This document shows, in pieces, positions 36,001 through 43,068 of a stretch of DNA of 64,000 nucleotides (position 1 is the first letter of the stretch; every line of letters starts with the position of its first letter). Position numbers and translations under genes: made by a program. The stretch comes from JAHEKD01 sp965215945 (GTDB lineage: Bacteria > Pseudomonadota > Gammaproteobacteria > Arenicellales > JAHEKD01): NCBI GenBank assembly GCA_965215945.1, contig CBDCFC010000047.1, forward strand, positions 1-64,000. Reading direction: 5' to 3'. Under the pieces are notes generated by a model. That model was not told the DNA's origin and did not search any database. It saw nothing but the letters and a program-made list of their open reading frames with translations.

Positions 36001-38496
36001 GGTACAGACATTGCTGCCTTGCATAACAGTAAATTTTTTGAGCGTAATTACATTTATTACCAATACAAAGAGCTGGCCGATCCGATCAATCAACTGGTGG
36101 AACAGGCGAACAGCACCTTTGAAACGGTCGAAACCCTGAAAACGGATTATGAAAACAGTGGTAGTACGTACTGGGAGGCACTGGCCTATGCCCCGGACGG
36201 GCAGATCAAAAAAGCCAAATACGGCAACGGGGTGGAATCAAATTGGAAGTACGACCCGCGTGGTCGGACTTATGAGATTCAAGCCAAGAAAGGCAGCGGT
36301 GACTATTTACAGAACATGTTCTTTGACTACGACAACATCGGCAATCTCGTTTGGCGTGATGACCGGGTTAACCAATATGATGAGCGATTCGAATACGATG
36401 TATTAAACCGTCTTGAATCGTCCACGTTAAGTGGCAGTGCGGTGGCGGAATATGCCAATCTGGGTCTTCAGAGTACGAATTATGAATACGATGCGTTGGG
36501 TAATCTGACCTGTAAGTCGGATGTGGGTAATTACACTTACGGTCAGGGCATAGGCAGTGGTGCAGGTGTCCATGCGGTGGTCTCGACCAGCGGAACGGGC
36601 AATTCAAGTTGCAGCAGCAATGCTATCTACAGTTTTGCCCCGGCCAGTTTCAGTTATGACGATAACGGCAATCAGATCAGCGGCAACGGGCGTACGGTGA
36701 CGTATTCACCGTTTAACAAGCCCACAAAAATCGTTAAAGGCGCGAATGTAAATGATTTTATCTACGGCCCGGAACGTCAACTCATTTACCAGCGTGAAAA
36801 AATCCATGATGAGTACCGTGAAACCCGCTATGTGGGTGGGATATACGAGGAAACCATCAAGGACGGTAATGATAACAACGCTGAAGCGGTACATCATCTG
36901 ACCATGGCCGGGCATACCATTGCGGTGCTGAAAACCAACGAAGATTTAAGTCAGTTGAATTCGATGCACTACCTGCATCAAGATCACCTGGATTCAGTGG
37001 TGATGATTACCGATAACACGGGGAAAGTGGTGGAAAAAAACCACTATGATCCGTTTGGTAAAAAGCGGTTAGCCATCATCGAGAATCCAACGATCTACGC
37101 CGCTGGATTCCTGCCGATCACGGATCGGAGTTTTACCGGACACCGCTATTTACCGGAGCAGGAATTGGTTCACATGAAAGGGCGGGTGTATGATCCGGTG
37201 TTCGGACGGTTCCTGTCCCCTGACCCGCATATACAGTCGCCGCTGAATAGTCAGAGTTTAAATCGATACAGCTATGTGCTAAACAACCCATTGTCGCTGA
37301 CGGACCCGAGTGGGTATTTCTTCAGCTGGTTTAAAAAGCTGTTCAAGAAAATTCTTAAGATAATCAAAAAGATCATCAAGAAGATCGTGAAGATCATCAA
37401 AAAGGTGATCAAGGCGATTGAGAAGGTGATTACCAAGATCATCATGGCCTTACCGGTGGAGATACGAATCATCGCGGCCATAGTGGTGGCGTTTTATGCG
37501 CCGCAGATTGCCGCAAGCATAGGCAATTTCTTTGCCGGGGCTGGAACATTCACGGCAGCTGGATTAAAAGCAACATTACTGGGCAAAATTGCAATTGGGG
37601 CCACCGGTGGATTTTTAGCAGGTCTAATTACCACCGGCTCGTTTAAAGGAGCATTGATAGGTGGATTGACTGGAGCGGCATTTGCAGGAGTTGGCAGCTT
37701 CTTTGCTAATCCAAGTGGTGCAGCAGCGAAATGGGGATTAGTGAAGTCTGTAGGACATATTGCGTCTAAAGGTGTAGCACAATTAACCAATTTGGGAGTT
37801 GCCGCAAAAGCATTAGCACATGGGGTTATTGGTGGTTTGTCAAGTAAACTATCGGGTGGCAGCTTTAGCAAATCCTTTTTATCTACAGGACTTGTAGCAG
37901 CGTTTACCCCTGTGATTGATCGACTTGGTGGCGGTATGACGAATAGGAGTCTATCTTCGGTTGGTTTAAGAACCGGAGCAGCCGCCTTGTTAGGTGGTGT
38001 TGCCCAAAAGTTGATAGGCGGATCATTTTCGATGGGAGCTAGATTGGGTGCGTTTAGCCGATTCTTTAATACTGAAGGTCAAGCGGTTAAGATTGGGGAC
38101 AAAATAGAACAATGGTTCAAGAATCAATTTTCAAATTTCTCAAGAGCATCTGATATTATGTACGAAGAGCTTCATGGTGGTAAGAATGGATTAAATGATC
38201 TTTCTGATGCTCAGAGACATGCCAATGGTATGAAGAGAATTACAGAAGAAATTGGCCCCGGTACGGCAGCAATGGTTGGTACAGGTCATGAGATAAAAAA
38301 TGTAGTGTCTGATGGGCAGTCTTTAGATCAAACCTTGATGGATATGGGAAATAATATCCACGGAATTTCATCAGGGATAACTGGAAATCCAATTAATGAT
38401 TCTGATTTACTTACTATAGATCAATCAGTAAATGGAGGATACCCAAGTTCTCAAACATATCAGGATAGCCCTGTAGTGCAAGCAGGAGGATTTTAG
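30007..38496 (+). CDS. Giant Sec-exported SpvB/FG-GAP/Rhs polymorphic toxin
   Basis: 2829 residues. A signal peptide (to about residue 28) is followed by a SpvB-like domain (GVLGLSPKLTLSV), seven FG-GAP/VCBS-type Ca-binding loops at about residues 337, 398, 463, 531, 594, 656 and 723 (e.g. DLNGDGLVD), TcdB-like middle region, YD repeats about 1000-1467, a 585-residue non-repeat insertion, more YD repeats and the Rhs core RVYDPVFGRFLSPDP to DPSG (2394-2436). After the core come a Lys/Ile helix (2440-2485), glycine-rich hydrophobic repeats and a 140-residue tip containing SDAQRHA, GTGHE and MDMGNN. Rhs shells of this kind enclose the tip; Sec export distinguishes it from type VI Rhs proteins. 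The tip resembles DUF6973-like domains; activity unknown. Confidence 0.9.
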   Translation: MRLFRRGINTFYFTIALLLMGPMAHVFAQSDAPVGSDQGNIEISTDGQAMYTLPVTVPPGVLGLSPKLTLSVSQTGQLNVGGLSSITRCTGAYVDHGETKPVRLLASDQYCLDGAPLVLVDGVQGEAGSIYHTQIESFQKIQAVGQQGNGPQYFKVKTRTGGTLYFGHSVLSRTARSADNTVLNWSISLIVDPSGNRLWYTYKDKSTNSTPEVVLNAILYGAKTSAAAPVRIDFEYEHNGHARYGYQYGDPVKSTQRLKQITTKADNKIARKYVVTYEQIAPSGASRVTKIHECPATGKCYRPSVFNYAAAQTGWQNASISQPSALQDNQGRSRGVVLDINNDGFNDWVIAVQPETGSAQIQTWLGSDSGWVDGTDFTLPGVLFDYRMNAEGIPVGNLADLNGDGLVDYFQAYFQYRDDGSTYTSRTTWLNTGNGFEANTALRPPWYQFVINADGIASAYDRYADVNGDGLVDAVRAIHRRTDADQPNASSHVTRLNTGSDWAVSSAYKLPSNVYFSDHVTQPEGIYQGELLDINGDGLVDFVQSAKVSGTDTRTATFLNTGSGWSANTAYQIPALATLMDYSVYDKGIPNAELVDINGDGLIDIWQALKLGANDPQYNAWLNNGSTFVYSNAYKPKNRTTYIRGSGAVLKYGELMDVDGDGKPEHVQHVLTESTGATSLVVYKHNGSGWVSDAGLKSLLPSIPFYMQPASSSLSSQQLLQLADLDGDGSAEAFLSQDKTNGWQVKTDKNKLTNGTQPGYLTQHTNGLGIETRLEYGLSTIDAILYTPADSTQNTRTSAAVNTPIVLVKTVKKMNGLIHPKTAKTNDQGNGWFRVNHQYGELKADLTGRGSLGFKTRTITDERTGIAVHSEFYQGYPFSGMPYKSRQQLGDTVLSTTETPSMEQKSVTGGLTTYIYAPQTIAKNYDPVTGDLLSTTTTTSTYDDYGNVLTKSQVTSGQVNNTSQRFEQFTDTTYENRSDGNDWLLGLPIRTEVTAKALDQPDQTNVTTASYNDEGYPDTETLQPGHPQSLTTSYTYDGFGNVKQTDITSGGDTRTSKAIYTADGRFPTTSINAKLHESKVEIDSRWGKPTKQTNANMLVKVTEYDGFGTVINEDTRWDGSPNRQARDHAKPYWCEGNDTCPANAVYVVQALDDQGDSPQSVYYDAYGRELLRQTTGADLDGNNNSDGPAIYVATEYDTMGRKKKTSRPGTNKSNLTYDEVVYDEFGRIKERISSDGTTHITYEGLTTITRNPEQQVSKVTHDLRGKPVASTDALNNVTQYKYDAKGNLKQTIDAENNVIEMSYDIFGRKTSMDDPDMGHWEYRYDGFGNLEWQKDAKDSITTMEYDELNRLEKRTDDLGGANQAITTWAYDTADRSTQTIDSNGNTQYARKGAAKGLLAYVSGPAYTRTHVYDQAGRPVKEITRINGGKDYISERGYYRASEKVAWEKYPSGLVLTKEYDPSGFPMKLESGDLEKYQAYLEEYYAYEDLVYRIKEMENDRRQQLDEYIELLKGDKVGEDENGEPEYAGGGLEDQVKPFIDKINQTVNTANTWQGYANEAGKLFEDHAAWYDAYWDEFEWYDGKFNENYDQYLIYDKKSDDEVRWGQEDANKATTHYNNYQTALNNWKNKWHAACKAMGKSIYGSFGQYRDNCAKGFYVEGKRYFGLGTGTHNVCFTLGMSAGSEQGGYETCTSYGSAYTWLPTYSKTIKEQSGYKQVCDNDSNGGGGGGNGVDAGSDFDVMIRWLADGFLDSFIPPSYAEGNNCWTEPNIITKTVKVIKGPDYGSIQSNLDASQSYVPTIEREGQLATDYNAKALAHQQKAQQHADTASGFAIEANKYVRGQTVYNAIANNHGLVALLLNDSKNDNNPANDTGRYAGYKKKVEQYAGVWQCKKIGQNPLLPGKYINGENPTTQEESWIENYDNPNVGPFKPSPIAGATLTPWDSDDKNGPEKWWINHTTGEMAAAEKLPIYKKHNCDEEEGDNIDDDELYAQISHGQLGTDIAALHNSKFFERNYIYYQYKELADPINQLVEQANSTFETVETLKTDYENSGSTYWEALAYAPDGQIKKAKYGNGVESNWKYDPRGRTYEIQAKKGSGDYLQNMFFDYDNIGNLVWRDDRVNQYDERFEYDVLNRLESSTLSGSAVAEYANLGLQSTNYEYDALGNLTCKSDVGNYTYGQGIGSGAGVHAVVSTSGTGNSSCSSNAIYSFAPASFSYDDNGNQISGNGRTVTYSPFNKPTKIVKGANVNDFIYGPERQLIYQREKIHDEYRETRYVGGIYEETIKDGNDNNAEAVHHLTMAGHTIAVLKTNEDLSQLNSMHYLHQDHLDSVVMITDNTGKVVEKNHYDPFGKKRLAIIENPTIYAAGFLPITDRSFTGHRYLPEQELVHMKGRVYDPVFGRFLSPDPHIQSPLNSQSLNRYSYVLNNPLSLTDPSGYFFSWFKKLFKKILKIIKKIIKKIVKIIKKVIKAIEKVITKIIMALPVEIRIIAAIVVAFYAPQIAASIGNFFAGAGTFTAAGLKATLLGKIAIGATGGFLAGLITTGSFKGALIGGLTGAAFAGVGSFFANPSGAAAKWGLVKSVGHIASKGVAQLTNLGVAAKALAHGVIGGLSSKLSGGSFSKSFLSTGLVAAFTPVIDRLGGGMTNRSLSSVGLRTGAAALLGGVAQKLIGGSFSMGARLGAFSRFFNTEGQAVKIGDKIEQWFKNQFSNFSRASDIMYEELHGGKNGLNDLSDAQRHANGMKRITEEIGPGTAAMVGTGHEIKNVVSDGQSLDQTLMDMGNNIHGISSGITGNPINDSDLLTIDQSVNGGYPSSQTYQDSPVVQAGGF
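35831..36924 (+). repeat. 1.09-kb segment of the Rhs gene duplicated at 43192-44285
   Basis: Read side by side, this stretch and 43192-44285 (offset 7361) differ by only one base that I found (the third base of a Gly codon near 35887). Similarity drops abruptly at both ends, then an 86-bp identical block returns at about 37042-37127. The pattern indicates recent duplication or gene conversion. Confidence 0.88.
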
Positions 38497-38498
38497 CT

Positions 38499-38849
38499 AT
38501 GCAGTTAAAAATTTTATTAGGTTTGATCCTGTCAGGGTTCGTTATTGCTTTAAGTGGTTGCGGAAATTCTAATGCTATAAACAATAAACTATCGTTGTCT
38601 GTTATTGATATGGACATAGAAGACATACAATTAAATACATGTAATTCCAGTATTAAATTAAATGCTAGTATAGGTAATCTAACTTATGAGCATACTGGTT
38701 GTTCAAACACTGATTATCATTTGGTGTTAATTTATAAGGACGGGTTCGTTGTAGATGAAAATTTTGGCTATATTCCTGGTGGTGAATCTGTTCATCATAA
38801 AATTATAGTTAGGGATAGAAAAATAGAATCATCAACAGAATCAAATTAG
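38499..38849 (+). CDS. Small lipoprotein, candidate immunity partner of the main Rhs tip
   Basis: 116 residues beginning 3 bp behind the Rhs stop. Signal peptide with lipobox (SGFVIALSGC), then a compact probably beta-rich domain with two further cysteines (LNTCNSS, HTGCSNT). Immediate position behind a toxin tip is what cognate immunity genes show in Rhs systems. A lipoprotein would protect from the periplasmic side. The function is inferred from position only. A 267-bp spacer without a gene follows. Confidence 0.6.
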   Translation: MQLKILLGLILSGFVIALSGCGNSNAINNKLSLSVIDMDIEDIQLNTCNSSIKLNASIGNLTYEHTGCSNTDYHLVLIYKDGFVVDENFGYIPGGESVHHKIIVRDRKIESSTESN

Positions 38850-39116
38850 TTTAGAAAACACATGTAGTCAGATTTGATTTTTATTTGACTAAGTATGTGA
38901 TGTAAAGTGCAAAACAGCTTTGAACTTTGCGCTATTTGCCATTGAAATTATTGACAGACGAATGTTTAAATCCTGTCTATGCAAAAATTATTTAATGGCT
39001 TATAGACATTTTTTAAGTAACGTTCTTTTTAAATTAAAACTGCCAAGCTAACGCCTTGTTTGTGTTAGGGAAATTTACAATTTAGTTGATAAATTGCATT
39101 AGACCCACCCGTACAC
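38850..39116. other. A/T-rich spacer before the first orphan Rhs tip
   Basis: No convincing gene. A perfect TTGACA hexamer occurs near 38952, but no good -10 at the right distance. The homology to Rhs begins abruptly at about 39110 with the codons for HMRGRVYDP. Confidence 0.4.
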
Positions 39117-40394
39117 ATGAGGGGCCGCGTGTATGATCCGGTATTCGGGCGGTTCCTGTCACCTGATCCGCATATTCAAAGCCCGCTCAACAGCCAAAGC
39201 CTGAATCGCTACAGTTATGTCTTGAACAATCCGCTTAGTCTTACTGATCCAAGCGGGTATTTCTTCAGCTGGTTTAAAAAGCTGTTTAAGAAGATTCTCA
39301 AAGTGATCAAGAAGATCATCAAGAAGATCGTGAAGATCATCAAAAAAGTCATCAAGGCGATAGAAAAAGTCATTACCAAGATCATCATGGCTTTGCCGGT
39401 GGAGATACGGATTATTGCGGCGATAGTAGTGGCGATCTATGCGCCTCAGATTGCCGGGGCGCTGCTCAATGCAGCCCCAGCGCTAACGAGTGGTATAATC
39501 AATGCAATTGGTTACGGTGCGTTTAAAGGTGCAGTCGGTGGATTTTTGGCGGGCTTGATTACCACGGGTTCGTTTACAGGAGCCTTAATTGGTGGGGTCA
39601 CAGGTGGGGCGTTTGGTGCGATAGGAAGTCATTTCAAGAATATTGGCATCCAGAACCAAATGGCAGCAGGTGTGTCTCGCTATCAAGGTATCGCCAATGC
39701 CGGTTCAAATTTACTGAAAAATGGCCTGACACGATTGCAGTTTGCGACACAGTCACTCGCGCATGGTGTTGTTGGAGGATTAAATTCCAAGCTTAGTGGT
39801 GGTAGCTTTAGTAAAGGTATACTAACTGGGTTTTTAAACAAGATTGCCAGCCCGATAGTATCAAGTACGAATTCATTTGTGAGTTTGGTGCGTCATACAG
39901 CCTTTGCGGGTATTGTAAGTAAAATAGCGGGTGGCAGTTTTAGTCAAGGTGCTAGAATTGGATTTATGGCAACGTTGTTTAATGAACTTGGCAATGGGAG
40001 AGGTGATAAGCTTTGGGCAGATACGAAGAAATGGTTTGGGGAACATTTTCGATTTGGTGATACTGTAAACTTACGCGCAGGTGGTTTTGGTATTGAGCTT
40101 GATCATCGCTCAGCTAAATTATCAGATTATTCTAGTTCGGAGATGACTAAAAATGGGAAAGTAATTAACTTTTCGGAATCTAGAACTAAGTTTGCTGTGG
40201 AAGCCTTTGGAACAGGCTTTGAGTTTGAAAATACTTATGATGCAAGTGGAAATTTAATATCACGCGATTTGAATTATAGGTTTTTTTACTATGATATAAA
40301 TGCTCAAGCGTTCACTATTGATATTTCTATAGGATTGGGGCTTTCTTTTGATTACAAGATTCCAATTTATGATCCTATCGAACCCGCCTATTAA
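39117..40394 (+). pseudogene. Orphan Rhs tip cassette 1 (core plus alternative C-terminus)
   Basis: 425 residues starting inside the Rhs core (RGRVYDPVFGRFLSPDP), with the Lys/Ile helix, glycine-rich repeats and AHGVVGGLNSKLSGGSFS block, then a different end from about residue 300 (LWADTKKWFGEHFRFGDTV ... YKIPIYDPIEPAY), which looks beta-stranded. There is no signal peptide and no ribosome-binding site before the ATG, so it is probably silent until recombined into the full gene through the shared core. I call it pseudogene-like storage rather than an active gene. Confidence 0.75.
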
Positions 40395-40396
40395 GA

Positions 40397-40666
40397 ATGA
40401 ATATGTTTGGTTTTCTTAATGACCTCAAATCTTCGCATGAAATCTTATATTACGGTATATTGATTGGCTTGCTGATATTTGTTGCATATTGTATTTCTGA
40501 AATTATTGTTGACTTTCAAAATTTCAAAAACACCCATTGGTTTAAAGTTATTATTTATCTTCATTTGATAGCAGTGTGTTTGTTGATTATCCATCCCGCC
40601 TTATTATTCATTGCTCCTGTAGGTTATTTGGTTGTCAGGTTTTTATATGGTTATTTAAATAAGTAA
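40397..40666 (+). CDS. Small membrane protein, candidate immunity for orphan tip 1
   Basis: 89 residues with about three hydrophobic segments (EILYYGILIGLLIFVAYCI, WFKVIIYLHLIAVCLLI, PALLFIAPVGYLVV). It begins 2 bp behind orphan tip 1, the usual toxin-immunity spacing. An integral membrane immunity protein suggests the paired tip acts on or at the inner membrane. Not recognised by family. Confidence 0.55.
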   Translation: MNMFGFLNDLKSSHEILYYGILIGLLIFVAYCISEIIVDFQNFKNTHWFKVIIYLHLIAVCLLIIHPALLFIAPVGYLVVRFLYGYLNK

Positions 40667-40696
40667 AGTGTAGGCACAATAGGATAGAAAGGTTCG

Positions 40697-41155
40697 GTGA
40701 AAATTGGAGGTGGAGGAATTGGTGGGAAAGTAACTAGGGGTGTTATTGCAGGTACGATAGGAGGTATTGCATCAAATCTTATTGGTGGCTCGTTTTCGAT
40801 GGGAGCCAGGTTGGGTGCAATGAGCCGGTTTTTTAATGATGAGCATGGATTTGCTAGAGTTAAAGATTTTGGTAAACAGGTTTGGAATGGAGTAAAGGAA
40901 TGGTTTGCCAATGGTCCAGATGCGCATATTAACCGCAATGTAAATCAGAGTTGTCCAACTACTTGTGATGGAATTAACAATGGTGATTATTTTGAGGAAG
41001 GGCAGGCACCATTACATGGCGGTGATGAGGGTTATTTTACTTATCGAGGGATAGGGCCGGAGAACCGGGGCTTTCAGTGTACTTACCAGACGCAGTGCAG
41101 TGGAAATCCAGCGGCTCCATTAATCCAGGATCCGGCTTATGCGGGTAACCGCTAA
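40697..41155 (+). pseudogene. Orphan Rhs tip cassette 2, truncated
   Basis: 152 residues from a GTG. The opening part (IASNLIGGSFSMGARLGAMS, then RFFND) closely matches the pre-tip region of the main Rhs gene, followed by a unique end with four cysteines (SCPTTCDGINNG, QCTYQTQCSG). Core and helix are missing, no partner gene follows, and the 3' end runs into the integrase fragment, so the cassette is broken. Confidence 0.65.
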
Positions 41156-41426
41156 AGGTAAGCGGGTGATTGTAGGGACATTAGGAGAGTGGGTGCGTAA
41201 TTATTTGGATGAAGCGGAAATTACAAAGCCGGGTGCCTGCCATTTGTTTAGGCATACGGTTGCGACCATGATGCTGGAAAACGGTGCCGACATTCGTTAT
41301 ATCCAGGAATTACTAGGGCATTCGAGTATTACCAGTACCCAAATCTACACCAAAGTAACGATTAACAAATTAAAAGAAGTGTACAGCCGCACGCACCCAA
41401 AAGTAAATAAAAGGGGACGCCCATAA
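41139..41426 (+). pseudogene. C-terminal fragment of tyrosine recombinase (integrase)
   Basis: 95 residues containing the catalytic HLFRHTVAT box (His-x-x-Arg), LLGHSSITSTQIYTKV with the downstream His/Tyr, and a basic tail. The N-terminal domain and the first catalytic Arg are absent, and upstream DNA belongs to the Rhs cassette. It is probably a remnant of the enzyme that moved the island or its cassettes. Confidence 0.8.
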
Positions 41427-41790
41427 GTCGTTAAAAGTCAATAGTTCATAACGGTATATAAGGGTAACCCCTTGGCTCTCTATAAACAGAGTTTAATGAG
41501 CGCATCTGAATTTATGATTGTGAGCTACTTTTAGATAAAGTGCTTCAGTCACCCATCAGGATTAAGGCGATACACCGTTCAGGTGCTTCCCTTGGCCGTA
41601 TTCAGTCCCATTAAATAATCAGTACCTTGAGATCACTAGTCAGTATGTGATGATGGATTGTCAGTCAGTCCCATTGTAGTTGACCTCAAGGGCACTTTAT
41701 TAAACGCTATTTCGATGATACTGGCGGTGGATACTCAGAGGACCGGGTTATTAACCATTCCCCTTTTGATCTTACCGCCAGATAAAACGG
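41427..41790. other. Non-coding flank downstream of the IS110-type transposase
   Basis: About 360 bp without a convincing gene, starting with ATAAGTCG, a short word also found at the other flank of the transposase. A small hairpin (AAGGG-TA-CCCCTT type) is near 41460. It belongs, at least in part, to the insertion sequence and could hold its 3' end. Confidence 0.4.
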
Positions 41791-42804
41791 TCAGCCAAAC
41801 GCTAAGTGAATATCGAAGGGTTGCTGGCGACTTAACATATGGTATACCGCCCGGGTTAATTTGTTGGCGATCGTTTTTTTCGCCACCATAACAGGTACTT
41901 TCTTAGACTTACGTTGATAATACCGTTTAATCGTAGGATTCCAGATGCAAGCATAATGTGCCGCTTCCACAAACGCCATGGCCAGATAGCGATTACCATT
42001 TTTGCTATTGCCTTTGGCTTTGAGTTTGCCGTTACTGATTTTATTGGCCGGCACACACCGTGCATAAGAGGAATAATGACCCACTTTAGAGAATCGTTCG
42101 ATCGGTCCTGTTTCCAGTAAGATGCTCATGCCCAGGATTTGACCAATGCCCGGGACACTGGTGAGCAACTCGTAGTCAGTGCGGTCACATCGTGCTAACA
42201 CAAATACCTCAATGGCTTTAATTTGCTGGCGTAGTAGGTGGAGTAAATGATGGGGTTGTTGGGCGGTAAACAACATCACCGGATCATTAAAATACTGATC
42301 TAAGTTCTGTTGATCGAGTTGTTTGATCTGATGGCTGGTTAAGCGTTTACCGGTATGTCGATTGATCAGACTCTGTAAACTTAATAGCTGAGCGGTGCTT
42401 TGTTTGACCAACAGTAGTCGCCGTCGTAATAAATCACGCACGGACCGCATGGCTTTTGGGTAAATATAACCGGTGGGTAAGATGCCTAGTCGAAGTAAAT
42501 GGGCTAAGTGACGGGCATCACTGGCATCATCGGTGTACTTCAGACCGTTGTATTGCTGAATCGCTAAGGTATTGGCCAAGTGAACCGGATACCCTTGTTC
42601 GATTAAACCGTCCACTAGCCAGTACCAGTTGTAGGTGGATTCCACCACAATCCCTTGAATTTGTGATTGATAGGGTGCTAAATAACCAGTAATTACGTCA
42701 AGCTGGTTGGGCAGGCGTTTCTCACGGATTAACTGATCGGTTTCATTGATGATTGAAACCATACAATTATTGCTATGTAGGTCTATTCCGCAGTAAAGTG
42801 TCAT
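41791..42804 (-). CDS. IS110-family transposase
   Basis: 337 residues. The N-terminal DEDD/RuvC-like domain begins YCGIDLHSNNCMVSI and continues VVESTYNWYWLVDGL and KYTDDASDARHLAHLLRLG; the C-terminal Transposase_20 domain shows LLTSVPGIGQILGMSILLE, FSKVGHYSSYARCVP and the serine-containing region near GNSKNGNRYLAMAF. Full length and intact, so possibly active. It separates orphan tip 2 and the integrase remnant from orphan tip 3. Confidence 0.92.
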   Translation of the reverse strand: MTLYCGIDLHSNNCMVSIINETDQLIREKRLPNQLDVITGYLAPYQSQIQGIVVESTYNWYWLVDGLIEQGYPVHLANTLAIQQYNGLKYTDDASDARHLAHLLRLGILPTGYIYPKAMRSVRDLLRRRLLLVKQSTAQLLSLQSLINRHTGKRLTSHQIKQLDQQNLDQYFNDPVMLFTAQQPHHLLHLLRQQIKAIEVFVLARCDRTDYELLTSVPGIGQILGMSILLETGPIERFSKVGHYSSYARCVPANKISNGKLKAKGNSKNGNRYLAMAFVEAAHYACIWNPTIKRYYQRKSKKVPVMVAKKTIANKLTRAVYHMLSRQQPFDIHLAFG

Positions 42805-42876
42805 AAGTCGTCTCCTCAGGTTTAGTTGACCTTCTACTGTAGTACACGGACGTGGCAGTAGAGAGGCGACTTATGA
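42801..42876 (-). ncRNA. Candidate structured RNA at the IS110 transposase 5' end
   Basis: A perfect 10-bp inverted repeat, TCATAAGTCG at 42801-42810 and CGACTTATGA at 42867-42876, encloses 56 bp and includes the transposase start codon. IS110-group elements encode a guide (bridge) RNA upstream of the transposase gene; this position fits. The structure is seen; the RNA function is inference. Confidence 0.3.
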
Positions 42877-43068
42877 TTTTCAGAGGGATTAAAAAGTAGG
42901 CAGTTGCTTACAATAAATGGTGTCCGACTCGATTTAATCTTCCAACTGTGATTTAGCAGGTCTGCCTCTAATAAAAGGTGCCGGAGGGATTATTTTTTAG
43001 GCACAGCAGGTGGTTTAGTCAGGCTGTTCAAATTTTAACCCCATCCCCATTTACAGCCCCCTTATTAG

